Source: Phytophthora colocasiae
Lineage: Eukaryota > Oomycota > Peronosporomycetes > Peronosporales > Peronosporaceae
Reading direction: 5' to 3'
Length of the DNA stretch: 64,000 nucleotides
Assembly (NCBI GenBank): GCA_018806915.1
Contig: JAGKQI010000088.1
Location: forward strand, 1,240,001 to 1,304,000
The position numbers and the translations under genes were made by a program. The notes beneath the pieces were generated by a model that was given only the letters and a program-made list of their open reading frames with translations, was not told the origin of the DNA and made no database searches. Positions 32,650 to 43,518 of the stretch are shown here, one piece after another; the first letter of the stretch is position 1, and each line of letters begins with the position of its first letter.

Positions 32650-33115
32650 GACGATCACTTCAGACATTAGCTACCATGACTTCCAGGAACTCTGCATTGA
32701 GCGTGCAAAAGCAGCAAGTGTTCGCGTCATGGATGTAACTATGCGAATGCTTCGAAACACGCTAATGCAGAAGGTTAACGCGGGCGAAAAAAATGCCGAA
32801 GCCCTGGACGTAATTTTTGCAAGTTTGAAGGACAAGTGCAAGAACAACGAGAACAAGAAGAAGCGCGGCCTAGTCGAGCTTGATGACATTGCAGAGTGGC
32901 TCATTAGTAGTCCAACAGAAGGCGCGGAAGCTCAGGTTCACGGGGTGTACGGCGTGCGTCTTCTTCAGCGTGTGGTAGTCAAGCACAAGACCTACTACTT
33001 AGTGGAGCCGACGCTGGAACCTGCCAAGAACATCACCAAGGACCTGGTTGCCTTGTTCAACTGTGTCGTGCACTGGTATGCAAAACCTTCATCAAAGACG
33101 AGGCAATTCGCTTAA
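32650..33115 (+). CDS. Unrecognised ORF fused to a hAT fragment
   Basis: The open frame from about 32655 to 33115 reads DISYHDFQELCIERAKAASV, LKDKCKNNENKKKRGLVEL and TYYLVEPTLEPAKNITKDLV. It is mixed charged and helical, with ordinary codon use and no stop for 150 codons, which suggests genuine coding sequence, but I do not recognise the family. Its frame is open into the hAT sequence upstream, an accident of the junction at about 32640. It could be part of a Gag or a host gene captured at a breakpoint. Confidence 0.35.
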
Positions 33116-33297
33116 CAACTCTAGCGATGCTTAACCTGAGAATACACGAAACTAATGGCGAAGTGATTATTTTTATTGTCACTTCAGTGTCTGATCACTC
33201 ATACAGCAAACTTAACGGCATGTGAAAATCCACAGCACTACAGCAAGCTTAGCTGAGCTCTCAAATATCTCAGAGCAGGAAAAGGTTAGCACTAGAA

Positions 33298-33365
33298 TAC
33301 CAACGGTTGGATTCGAACCAACTCCACCAGCCTTTCAGCTAAGCTCAACCATAAGAGATTCGTGG
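33298..33365 (-). repeat. tRNA-derived, SINE-like sequence
   Basis: The - strand has an A-box-like TGGTTGAGCTTAG and, 30 bases on, a perfect B box GGTTCGAATCC within a T arm (GTTGGTTCGAATCCAAC). The acceptor ends do not pair, so it is not a working tRNA but looks like the promoter head of a SINE. A run of 14 G at about 33410-33423 lies on the upstream side. Confidence 0.45.
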
Positions 33366-33531
33366 GTGTGGATCAGGGTTCCGGAAAACCCCAAAAGTCA
33401 AGGATGCCTGGGGGGGGGGGGGGTTGTAGGTGGGTGGATTTTTTTGGTAAATAAACATATGGAATTTGGCCTGTTAGGTACGATCTGATTCGATTAAGTT
33501 CGAAATTGAAAGGAGGTAACAACGGTTGGTT

Positions 33532-35858
33532 CTAAAGGCTTCGTTTGGCTGATGCAACACGAGTACGAACGACAGTGTTTTTCTCCCCCAGTGTAAACTT
33601 CATCGATCTGATCCCAGGTAATGTTCGTTCTTGAGGGAAGTTTTCATCGTTGTAAGGTGGAAATAGCGGGTTGTTCGGATGACCCAGCTCAATGAATGTG
33701 TCATTACGGGGCTGTTGCTCTTGATGTTGGTCGCGATCGTCCTCCACAAGTTCTTGAAAAACCTCGTCCCAATGCTGAAGTGGATCTTGGCCTTCATCAT
33801 CCTCGCTATCTTCTTCACCTTCACTCCCAACGTTTTTGGCTTCCAAGCCGTCTACTGCATGGTCACTCTGGCTCTGGTCCTCTGCAAACTGCGAAGATAG
33901 ACCACGACGGACAGGAGGAGGATGATCAGGGGCTCTTTGAAGAGAAGATTCGAGTTGAGCATCGCCACGGCGTTGTCGAGGCGGAGAAAACAACTCCATC
34001 ACCTTCTTTAGCTCGTTGGGATCCGCTATACGGTGTTTAGGTGATTTAGGCTTCTTGGCTTGCCCTTTGCCCCCTTCGCGTCGGTCGCGGTCTCGAACTT
34101 GACGCCGAACAGCTGCAATCTTTCTTGCCTTTTCTGAGTTCATCTTGTTTCGCCGAGCAGTGTGAATGAGCGCCAACTCAGCTCGCAGGTGGCTGTATTT
34201 ACAGCCATGGCCAACACAACCAGCGCCAGGTCGGGGAGCTCAGATCCCAGATGAGCTCTCTTTTTTGACGACTTTGCTTCCTGCCAAAATGCTGCCAAAG
34301 GTGGCGTTGCTAAATTCTCGAAATTTGCTAAAGAAAATGGTGTGTACGCCCCTCGCATCCACTCGGACATTTCGCCGACAATTGACCGCGCATCCCGATC
34401 AAACAGCTTCCTATAGTACGCCACAGCGAATTCCCCCATCATATTTGCCACTGACCCAGAAAGCTCCTTCATCAACTCTTTATTACCAGGATGAAGCACA
34501 AACGCTAAGAGAAAGAGAGGTTGCTCGCAATCGTCCCAGCGTTTTTCTAGCAGCTCAACCAGCTCGTCGCTTATCGAGCTAGCGACAAATTTATCGTATA
34601 GCTCTCGAAAACACAAGACGACATCCGCGAGAGTGTTGTTATTACTTTGTAACATGAAGGAGGCAAAGCACAGTGGGCGAATCACTTCTTCAGCCTTTTC
34701 AAGATCTGACCAAAACCCTGCGTCTTCGAGAACTCTCAACTTCTCTGGAAAATCATGTGCGTTCTTGTTCGTCACTTCGAAAACACTTAACGCTGTGCGG
34801 ACTCGCAGAAGTGAAGCGAAGCAGGACTGCATTGAATTCCACCGTGTTGTACAGAGTGGTATCAGCTTCCTAGTAGTTCCATACGTTTGAACCATTGACT
34901 TCTCCGCCAACGGTAGCCATTTTGAAGAAGAGGCATTCAGCGTTTTCACCACGCCCGATGCCTTAGCTGTTACGCGCCGAAAAGCTGAATTAAGCACTGC
35001 TTTGACCAAGTTGTTCACGGCGTGCGCGAAGCAGCGTATGAACACCACTTTTGGCCAACGAAGAGCTAGTATACGCCGAGCACGTGCGCATTGACCAGCA
35101 TCATCCGTTACGACTGCCCCAATGACCCAACCTTTGGCCTCAATTTCAAGCATGATTTTCTCCATTTGCTCGGCAATGGCTCCGGTGGTTTGTAGGATAT
35201 AACCCCAGTGCAAAAACGTTGCCGTATAGCGATAACTGGCAACCAAGCAGGTGTGTCTTGGATATATTCATCCAAACATCCGACAAAAAATTAACCGCCC
35301 TCCTGTTAAAATCACCGTTTGCTTGAGTGAATTTTTTCTCGTCTGCGATTCCTTCTTTCGAGTAGGTATCAAGGATACGTCCGCCGAGAATCTGTCGAGT
35401 TGGCAGTGATGGTATACAGTGCTTGTTCAAGAACGCGAACAAGCGCCGTGTAGACGGGCGCGTGATGAACAAGTCTGGTAGCTGGTTATCAGCTTGATAC
35501 TCCACTAGCAACTGCTCGAACTCGGCTCTGTCTTTGGGTCCGAAACACTCGACAAAGTAGCTAGGAATGGCGGTTTGCCGGGGTGAGCTTGTTGTGGTGT
35601 GCGTACCATCTGCATCCACGTATTCCCTAAACTCTGGCATACTTGGGCGAGCCCATCGAGGCGCATGTTGACACGATGCTTCTCAAAGTTGTTCTGGCGA
35701 GCAAGAATGTCCTCAATCACAACTAGCGGTGCATTTCTTCTCCTTGCTTCTTTTGCGGCAGCAATGCAGTGGCGGCAATGATGAAATAAGTTAGACCGGT
35801 TGCAGGGCTTGTCTGTTTTCTCAAAATGAGTGCGAGCCGTACACGGCCTGGTAGGCAT
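33532..35858 (-). pseudogene. hAT transposase, near full length
   Basis: Reading four overlapping frames from 35858 to 33532 gives a whole hAT protein. It has a BED-type finger (CNRSNLFHHCRHCIAAA ... NNFEKHRVNM), then YFVECFGPKDRAEFEQLLVE and TRRLFAFLNKHCIPSLPTRQ. The core follows with GWVIGAVVTDDAGQCARARR and RCFAHAVNNLVKA, a long helical insertion with LIPLCTTRWNSMQSCF, and the hAT dimerisation region ending CELSW...LIHTARRNKMNSEKAR. A Lys/Arg-rich and then acidic C-terminal tail follows. Three frameshifts (near 35550, 35200 and 34160) separate the parts. It is unlike the other hAT copies in this window in sequence. Confidence 0.82.
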
Positions 35859-36065
35859 TTCACCACGTTTGGCTCACTGCAGTCCTTGGGACTCGGTTGA
35901 AGATCTTGGAATGGATCGCTAGGTCGACGACCCAAGAAGGCTACTATTAGAATAGATACTGTGTGTGACTCCTGATTTCTAGTTTGGTCAAGGTTTGATC
36001 GTTCTATAATCGCACCGTGAACGAGCGAAGAACGCGTTTAAACGAACGTTCAAAGAAACGGTCTG

Positions 36066-36810
36066 ATGGAATCAACCGCTGATCGGCAACACTGCTTCAA
36101 TGGCTTTCCAGGTCACTTGATTTGCACGCGTGTAACACCAATTTTGAGAAAGGAGTACTTGGCGATGACACGTTCAATGTCAACGGCAAGACACTCGGTA
36201 TCATGTGCTTGTGCACCAGTCAGTGTACACGGACTCCAGAAAGTGGGTGTTTTCACCGCACACGACCACGTAATTCATCACAGGTTGGCCGTTAATATCC
36301 GTCCAAGCGTCCGTAACGAGCGTAGCCACTTTTCCTGAGAGAGATTTTTCCGTGGCTCTCAGTGACTTCGTGTACGCCCTATCCAGTAGTGTCGTTGACA
36401 GCTGGTCAGCACTTGGCACAGGATTCATCAGTCGCAGGACATCCAATAAGCTGCTGTGGCCGATCTTGTAGAAGGCCATCCCAGTGCTGTACACCCACCA
36501 CGCCAACTGTTCTTGAAACATCTTGGTCCGCTCGGACTTCATCCGGGGTCGATACGTGTCCGTAATCAGGGTAGTGGTTCCTTGAGCGGTGCAACGCTTT
36601 GCCAGGTGGTGCTTAATACGCTCAACGTGGTTGCGGCCGGTGGTTTGAAGCAGCGCTTTGCACTTCTTGCACCATACGCCCCCCCTGTGAGTCAATTTCG
36701 ACCTTATTCCACGCAGCATTAAGCTTGCGACCGGGACGAAGAGTGGATGAAGCGGGAGAATTGTGCTGGGTTGAGGGAGGCGAAGCTGGAGTGTCGTTGC
36801 TGGATGCCAT
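36066..36810 (-). pseudogene. hAT transposase, N-terminal half (BED finger)
   Basis: MASSNDTPASPPSTQ leads into KLNAAWNKVEI, then after a frameshift VWCKKCKALLQTTGRNHVER and IKHHLAKRC, a BED zinc finger. It continues LAWWVYSTGMAFYKIGHSSL, MNPVPSADQLSTTLLDRAYT and KVATLVTDAWTDINGQPVMN, with the hAT catalytic Asp region, to CGENTHFLESVYT. The sequence at 36066-36240 is a near copy, inverted, of 32230-32405. The missing downstream half appears inverted at 38750-39862. Confidence 0.8.
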
Positions 36811-37079
36811 GTTTGATTGGAGCGAGGGGAAGCCTTGGATTCAGGGAGTGGGCTGTGGCGAAATCAAATCTGACAGAGTAAGCTATTTGGTGTTGCTACC
36901 AACTAGTGGCTCTATGGTTGTGAGATCACATTCGTGTTTTCATTCAGATGTATAGCACCATTTCTTAGCTACTGTACGTAGTATGCATCATTTCTTGTAA
37001 GCAGTTCATATTTATTTCATCGTAGCAGAGTAGGCACCAAAATCTTTCAATCCTGGGCTTTGGAATTAGAGTTAGGGTG
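36811..37079. other. No recognisable feature
   Basis: Short stretch between the hAT N-terminal half and the armadillo-like fragment. No gene or repeat recognised. Confidence 0.35.
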
Positions 37080-38184
37080 TGTCATTAGCTGGCGGGATCA
37101 CTCCTAAACGCATCATCGCGGCTCGGTATACTTTGACTGTGCTTCGATTACCTATCGCAGCACTCGGTTCCAGCGGAATGCGTTCACTGGCTTGGCCTGA
37201 TACGATCTCCTCTGGAAGTACTGAATTCTGCGCCGCATACAGTGCTCGAGCTCACGATTCGTCATCGTAACCACCATCTTTATCATCGACCTGCAGGTCT
37301 TTAATCAAATCAACCAGTTTATCAGCGTTGATATCATGCGGTGTGCCGTTGCCATCATCATTCTTTACGCAGAAGAGAGAGAGGTGCTCCGTGACACTCA
37401 ACGTGAGATTTTGGATCGTGACAGCGCCACACACTTGAAGTCGTAGATGCCTCGCAGTTCCCAACGGATTGAACATTGAAGTCGACGCGACTCCACCGCC
37501 ACAGACACTTACAACCACATGTACGGCTTGTGTCTCGCAGAACTGAAGCTGGATGTGCTGATAGGTGGATAATAACATAAGAATGCGGACGCACTCACGT
37601 GCAATGACGCTGCTACTGGCATGCCGTCAATGAAGAAGGGTGCAGAGACTCACAGTTCGTTGACTAGATGCGCTTCAGCGCATTTCGGTTTCCCTGCTAG
37701 CCAAACTGACCGCCAGTTCACACGGGCGGACATCATTACGAGCGCTCGATACTCTATCAGCAAGCGCAGAATGACGGTCTTATCCATCAGTGCAAACGCC
37801 AGTATATCGTCATGCGAAATGTTGTTAAGACACTGGATCGCAGCCATGTACGTCACCTGCTTGTAGCTTCTTGAGGCTTATTTTGCGACGGAGGATATGA
37901 TCACTCGACAACTCCCAAGAAACAGACACCGGAGATGTACCAGGCAAGCCATTCGCTGTGACTTCAAGCAGAGTTACGAAAGAGCAGTTAGCCAGTGCTT
38001 CAATGGCAAATTGGCGAACAACCGGGTGGTCGCATTCAGTGCACAAAATCAAGAGCTGCAGGGTCTTCCGCTCGCACAGCATTTCCACCCAAGGCTGTCG
38101 ACAGCTTAAGTTCCGTAGCGCCATCACAGCTGAAGCACGAGACTCAACGTCTCCATCCACGTAGTTGCGGTTGGCCTCTGTCAC
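37080..38184 (-). pseudogene. Armadillo/HEAT-repeat protein fragment
   Basis: The 5' part reads ESRASAVMALRNLSCRQPWV then LILCTECDHPVVRQFAIEAL ANCSF, two consecutive three-helix repeats of armadillo type with the expected Ala-Leu-x-Asn-Leu and Ala-Leu-x-Asn spacing. After a small frameshift near 37860, YMAAIQCLNNISHDDILAFA gives a third repeat. Further downstream, frames around 37252-37578 and 37090-37250 look coding (acidic DDKDGGYDDES; VKVYRAAMMRLGVIPPAN) but match nothing I know. This is not transposon-like and may be a host gene or a captured piece between two hAT halves. Intron positions were not resolved. Confidence 0.5.
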
Positions 38185-38749
38185 TTGAGATCAACTCCTC
38201 TTGATTTTCATCTTAGCTGACCAAGTTACAAATGATAGCAAGCGCGAACCTCCAGATTTCGATGCTCATATGGCTGACGAAATATCGGGCCTACTGCACA
38301 GCCTTTTGAGCCGCTGGCCGAGTTCGACCAAACCACAACGTCATTGAAGGGAGGCATTATCCGGCCATCGCCACCGGTCCTGGTAGCTTAGATTCCGCTG
38401 TGGATGATACACCGTGATTCCATACGACTAGGAGTTTGTGTTGGTATTGACGGTCACTTGACAGGTTATAGAGGAATCGTGAGCCAATGCTGATGCCGAA
38501 GCCGATAAGACTTCTGTCGACTGATACCTTGACGGTCTTCTGCTTCACCAATTTTAAAAGTTTTGAAATTTGACCTGAATAATGGCCCTTTAAATCCCGT
38601 TTGGACAAGATTCGCACCTAAGCGATCAATACAAAATACAAGTGCGCTGAAATTGCCCATCCTTTCTCATCATACCAAGGAACTGCGATGAAACTTCCAT
38701 CAACGTCAAAACCGCTCATCATCAAACCAGTTTGATTATCCAACCGGAT
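38185..38749. other. Unassigned; short ORFs on the minus strand
   Basis: Two overlapping - strand frames (38357-38617 and 38466-38660) read SKRDLKGHYSGQISKLLKLV and similar, with no recognisable domain. They could be a 5' exon of the armadillo-like gene or chance. Confidence 0.3.
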
Positions 38750-39862
38750 CTGGCAACACTGATTGAAGCCAAGTTTCCCAATACCCTCTTTCACGGGTGC
38801 GTATGCCACGCGATGCATCTTTTGGTGAAAGACATCGTGGTGAAGCTCAAGTGGATGTCAACGCTTCGCGATGGGTGCAAGCAGCTGGTTGTGTTTTTCA
38901 GGAAGCATCACAAGATGTGGACATCGTTGTCAGACCAGCTGAAGGCGAAAAAGCTTCGGCTACTGGCGAAACCTGGTGACACCAGATGGGGATCTTTGCT
39001 GGATTGCTTCAACACTTAGCCACCGAGAGTATCCTTTTCTCAACGGTGTGTTTCTTGCTGCCAAGACGAAGAAGAAAAAGAAGAAGCGTCGCGAAGTCTA
39101 CGATTTGGTCACTTTCGACACCTTCTTGCCTCGACTTAAGAAGATCGTGGCTGTTCTTAAGCCCATTGGAAAAATACTCAAGCGGTTTGAGCGGAATGAG
39201 ACTCCACTCTCCGAAGTTTATCACGAGTTCTGTGAACTACCTACGTGCATTGACGAGACCGTGCTAACAGCTAATGACATGAAGGCAGTCATGGCTCTGA
39301 TAGAGAAGCGTCTCGAATTCGTGTACGGCGAGGCTCATGGCTTGGTCTATCTCCTAGACCCACGATACGAAGCGTGAAGTTGGATGCCAAACGATGTGGC
39401 GACGTCAAAAATTCTCTCTGTCAATGGGCTGGCCCGAATGATGAGAATGCGGTGATGTTGGAACTGGCATCCTTCAACCGCTACTTACGAGAGCTCAAGA
39501 ACTCTACTTCAATGCAGTGGATCCTTCTCCGTGATGGCAAGCTTCCCGTCTTTGAATTCTAGTGCGGTTTGTCCCAATTTCCACTGCTACAAAGCTTGCA
39601 TTGCAGGTGTTTCGATGAGCTCCTTCCAGCGCAGATTGGGAGCGCAATTTTTCGACACATGCCTTCATCCACTCGAAGCTTCGCAACCGCCTCACTCCGC
39701 ACCGTGTAGAAAAGCTAGTGCACACTTTTTTCAATGCCAAGAACGTCAGCGATGAAGATTTGGAGCGCTACTCACACCTTGAAGATCTTTTGCGGGATTG
39801 CGATGACGAAGATGAGGATGAAGATGTTAACAACAACCGCAACGACGACTTTGTGTACTTCT
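38750..39862 (+). pseudogene. hAT transposase, central and C-terminal half
   Basis: The piece starts inside IEAKFPNTLFHGCVCHAMHL and runs through RWGSLLDCF. After frameshifts it reads REVYDLVTFDTFLPRLKKIV and FVYGEAHGLVYLLDPRY, then SFNRYLRELKN, and finally SADWERNFSTHAFIHSKLRN and RVEKLVHTFFNAKN, the hAT dimerisation domain. It ends with an acidic tail and a stop at 39862. It begins where the armadillo-side DNA stops and is the inverted complement of the N-terminal half at 36066-36810. At least three frameshifts and a stop occur. Confidence 0.8.
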
Positions 39863-40433
39863 AGGGTAAGAATGTTTTGATAGGACGACTTAAGGGAATA
39901 TACATTTATTGAGTTTTGGATTGACTTACTGTCCCGACCTAGCAGGTTTCACAGTAGTGGTTTTGCTCCGTACAGCAGGGTGGGATATGCCGATCAATCA
40001 TTGCGAACAGAGTTCACAGACCGAACGTTGCAGAATCCCATGCCTCTATACCATACCATGCGCGCACCAACGACTGCATGCAATGTACCAACGTTCACAG
40101 TGCTTCGGCCCGTCGCCTTTGCAGAAACAAGGAAAATCGATAATGAACACTGAATGCATCGGAGCTTTTCAGTTTCTTCGCTATTTATAGCCACTAATGT
40201 GTATGTGGCTTAAAAGCAAACAAATGGCGTTTCATATCCGTCTTATCCATCTTATTGCCGTCTCATTCATGTTTTTAGTAGTGCATATGGTGGCAATGTG
40301 TGGACCAACTCGTAGCGGGTGGTTTCGAGGATTGCGGGTGGGTGGATTTAAAAAAAAACTAAATAGCCTGCCCCACTGCTGCTCGAAGTATAAACGGTTT
40401 ATTCCCAAGCCAAAACCCAAAACCCAAAACCAC

Positions 40434-40467
<34 letters not shown>

Positions 40468-41294
40468 GGGGAAGGACTTTATCGCGGCGGAGATTTGAGA
40501 TGTGCAGCTGAAAAATGCCGAATGACAAGCAACAAACGGCTGCCCATCCAGTCATTTGAAAGGCTAGTGTCCAGTCAGAAAAATAACCTCATAAATAGAA
40601 AAACCTCGTTATTGCGTGACTTTGTTGACAAAACTTTTAGCCAATCAAAATCATGTCGGCCACTGTCGGCCGTGTCGGCCAAATTGCGCTGTGGTGGCAC
40701 TCCAAAAAATCCCCGACCGCCTCCGACGGTAACAGAAAACTCTCTTGAATTCGTTGGCCTCTGGCCTCCTCTTTGTATGGCGGCCTTCGTTTTGTGTGCG
40801 TCTGTGCGCCAACGAGTTCGAAAATCCACTCAGAGTGTCCATACAAAATAACTGTCATTCAGGGATATCCAAAGTATCTAAGAACTCGTTGGCGTCAGGC
40901 GCACATACATATATCGTGAAAAATGAAATCTGTGCCACCACGTATTTCGGTAGTAAACGCCTACTTCAAGCCGTGATCGTAGTTCTCATCGACAAGGTAA
41001 ATCCTCTCTCCTCATGTACAGCATATTTGAGTTTCAACTTACGAGTTTGACATTCGCGCTACTCGGGCCGATACTAAATTCCGGATCTCAGCTCCAACTA
41101 TTCAACAAGCACGCGAAATGCTGCTAAGTGTACGGTCAAATCTTCCTGTCAGTGATGTCACCCCTAAGAAACGTCAACGACGCAAGGATCAGCTCAAATG
41201 GTCTACCGCTCTCAACGTATTCGAGCAAACCGTCGTGTATCATGCATCGATAATTCGACAGTGTCTTCCGCTTCTTACTAGAGGACAAATACCT
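39863..41294. other. No confident gene; microsatellite
   Basis: Contains a (GT)n tract followed by G-rich sequence at 40435-40468, and three GTCGGCC units near 40653-40680. Open frames on both strands overlap and none matches a family. A frame at 41118-41315 (SDVTPKKRQRRKDQ) could be a degraded basic segment. Confidence 0.4.
40435..40468. repeat. (GT)n microsatellite
   Basis: About 14 GT units followed by a short G run. Confidence 0.9.
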
Positions 41295-41720
41295 TCATTG
41301 CAAGAAACGGTATGAGCCAATTCGCCCAGAAGGATCACCACAGCACCAATGCTCCCATGCGGTCATCAGTGACATGCCAGGAATATGAAAGTCGGCCGTT
41401 ACCCTAGAAAATTTTTCGTTCACAAGTGATAAAGTATGTGGTGCATTCTGGAGGGTGCCGCTATGTTCATCGATAACCCCGTCGTGGGCTGCATCGTTGT
41501 GCTGCATTTGATGATGATTGTTACTTCGGAGGGATTCTAGTATTTCGGTAATTCCATATCCTTCAAATACCTGCGAGATACTGGCATGCAAATCTGTTGT
41601 TGATAGGGATCTTTGGCAACGCGATAGCTCTGCGGTTATCTGCTCTAGGAGTGTCGGACCTAGCTCAGCCACCGATTGCGAGAGTCGTTGCAGTTGGGTT
41701 GACTTCTTCTTCATAGACAC
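41295..41720 (-). CDS. Small ORF with possible GCR1-like DNA-binding end
   Basis: 141 codons without a stop. The N-terminal half (KKKSTQLQRLSQSVAELGPT) is helical. The C-terminus reads IPGMSLMTAWEHWCCGDPSG then RIGSYRFLQ. The W...W..GD...GI.P.R pattern recalls the GCR1_C-type DNA-binding fold seen in proteins of some fungal and oomycete elements. It lies head to head with the hAT N-terminal fragment, 28 bp apart, so both could share a control region. It may be a partner protein of that element. Function unproven. Confidence 0.4.
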   Translation of the reverse strand: MSMKKKSTQLQRLSQSVAELGPTLLEQITAELSRCQRSLSTTDLHASISQVFEGYGITEILESLRSNNHHQMQHNDAAHDGVIDEHSGTLQNAPHTLSLVNEKFSRVTADFHIPGMSLMTAWEHWCCGDPSGRIGSYRFLQ

Positions 41721-41748
41721 AAGTAAATGAACGTGGGGTGGGACCCAA

Positions 41749-42297
41749 GTGGGCCTTATTCGATCCGATGGTCATGCCGTTCGACAAGTTGAGCCGCTAG
41801 AACACATACGATGTGGTTTTGCCGATGGCGCTGATAGCAGTAGAATGACGTTGTTGCTCGAGACGGCGCGTGTGGTGAACAATAATCTCCCGTTTTGGAT
41901 CGGAGAATACGAAGAATCGGAATTGCTCGCAGACTTGGTGGTTGCAGACGAATTCCGAGCGACTCTCAATAACGACACAGTAACACGAGCTATTACTGAG
42001 CTTTATTCAAGCATACGGCAGGCTATTCAATCCTATCTACAATGTAGCAGAATTAATAACGTGCCGTCATTCTCAATGGTGTGTGATTTTTGTACATCCA
42101 AGACGCAGAGGGTGACCAAATATCTTGGCCTGAGGATGTATTTTGTCGACAACAACTGGGAATTCCAGTCGATCCTTCTTGGTACTCACCACTATGAACC
42201 GATGTATGGGGAAAGAAGCACCGGAAGCCGTGAATCATTTAAGCGCTGGATTACAGAGCTACTAAAAGATTTTGGGCTATCCACCAAAGATTTTTAC
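41749..42297 (+). pseudogene. hAT-like transposase, N-terminal half
   Basis: The frame reads NNLPFWIGEYEESELLADLV, VPSFSMVCDFCTSKTQRVTK, LGLRMYFVDNNWEFQSILLG, and ITELLKDFGLSTKDFYG. The DFxTSK...YxGxRxYFVDxxWxF pattern is the hAT region around the first catalytic Asp. At about 42298 the frame passes without a stop into antisense gypsy sequence, an accidental fusion. The remaining half of a similar protein is found inverted at 45197-46826. Confidence 0.72.
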
Positions 42298-42640
42298 GGC
42301 CCCCACTGGGAAGCATCAGGACACACAACAATCGTATGGAAACACCACTGGGTAAAGGACGATACGAAGTCGAGCGAACGAGGCTTAACAGTCTCGTTAA
42401 CCCAGTCAATGTCTGGGTTGGTAGCCTTGAGCCACGGCATACCAAGAAGTAAATCCTGTTCTTCAGGCACTGGAAGTACCAAAAAGTCATCCAGGCGTCT
42501 AAGTAACAACTTCCCAGTCGCGGTAGGCTGCATAGCCTGGCCGTACGAAGCGACCATGTCGTGGAAAAAATCCATACTCCACAACCCTTGCAACATCAGA
42601 AAATTCAAGCGAGGCGTCTAAGTAAGCACTGCCCGCAGAC
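42298..42640 (-). pseudogene. Ty3/gypsy protease-end fragment
   Basis: On the - strand PVPEEQDLLLGMPWLKATNP then DIDWVNETV is the conserved end of the gypsy aspartic protease domain (DxILGMPWL...PxIDW). It interrupts the hAT N-terminal fragment. The hairpin pattern of the 49-58 kb gypsy element is not seen here, so it comes from another gypsy family. Confidence 0.65.
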
Positions 42641-43518
42641 TCAGAGGTGTACAATATTCGAACTATAGTTTCCAAATCTTGCTAGAACATGATGGTGCTT
42701 TTTTTCAAAGCCTCCACCCTCTCGATTGTTGCAAAATTTTCCAGGACCTGCGAGATCATTCTGTAGCTGAGGTTTTACTATCGAGCCTTGTTGAGGATAC
42801 ATATCCAGCAACCTGTTCTTGAAATTTCCAAAGTAGTCGAGACAGGTGTTTGTCGAACGAGACTTGTCGGTTGCTAGAGAATTACCAGTTTTGGCTCCAT
42901 CAATTAGTTCGTGGGTTTTGGTCAGTGTCATGTTCTCAGTTTCCAGAATCGCTGCAAAAGAATTGGGCGCTGTCACTCTCGCCTTCTTGCTGTTGGCATA
43001 GGCAAGCGACGCGATCTACATGACTTCTGCAGACTACTTCTAATTGTGAAGGCGAAGCTCCTGTGAAGTTGAAACTTCTGTCATTAGTCAAAAACTGCGG
43101 GATATTTTGGGAGTATACATTTGTAAGGACTTTTGAATTGAATATAACATATTTTCGAAATATTCCAACCATATATGGTCAGAACAGTTGGAATCATTTC
43201 CCGTTCTATAAATCCACATGATTGGCCAAAATTATCTCAATAGTCTATTTTTATAGGCGGATTAACTTAACCATCGTCTTAATGAACCAAACCAGGGTAA
43301 CGGAACGAACCGGTTCGAATGCGTTTTATGGTTCATTAGGAGTTACAGAAAAAAAACTCCAAACCAAAGAGACAGATTTGTGCAAACCACTCCACAGGTT
43401 CAAACCAGTTGAGGATTAAAGGCTCTGACGAAAATGGAGACAACAAGCTCAGCATGCAGCACGCTGGTGGTCTCTCACGACCATCAAGGCCTGGAAACTA
43501 TTGTGAATCCCGGTTGTA
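42641..43518. other. No recognisable feature
   Basis: AT-rich. Short ORFs at 42641-42976 and 43222-43419 have no recognisable domain. Confidence 0.35.
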
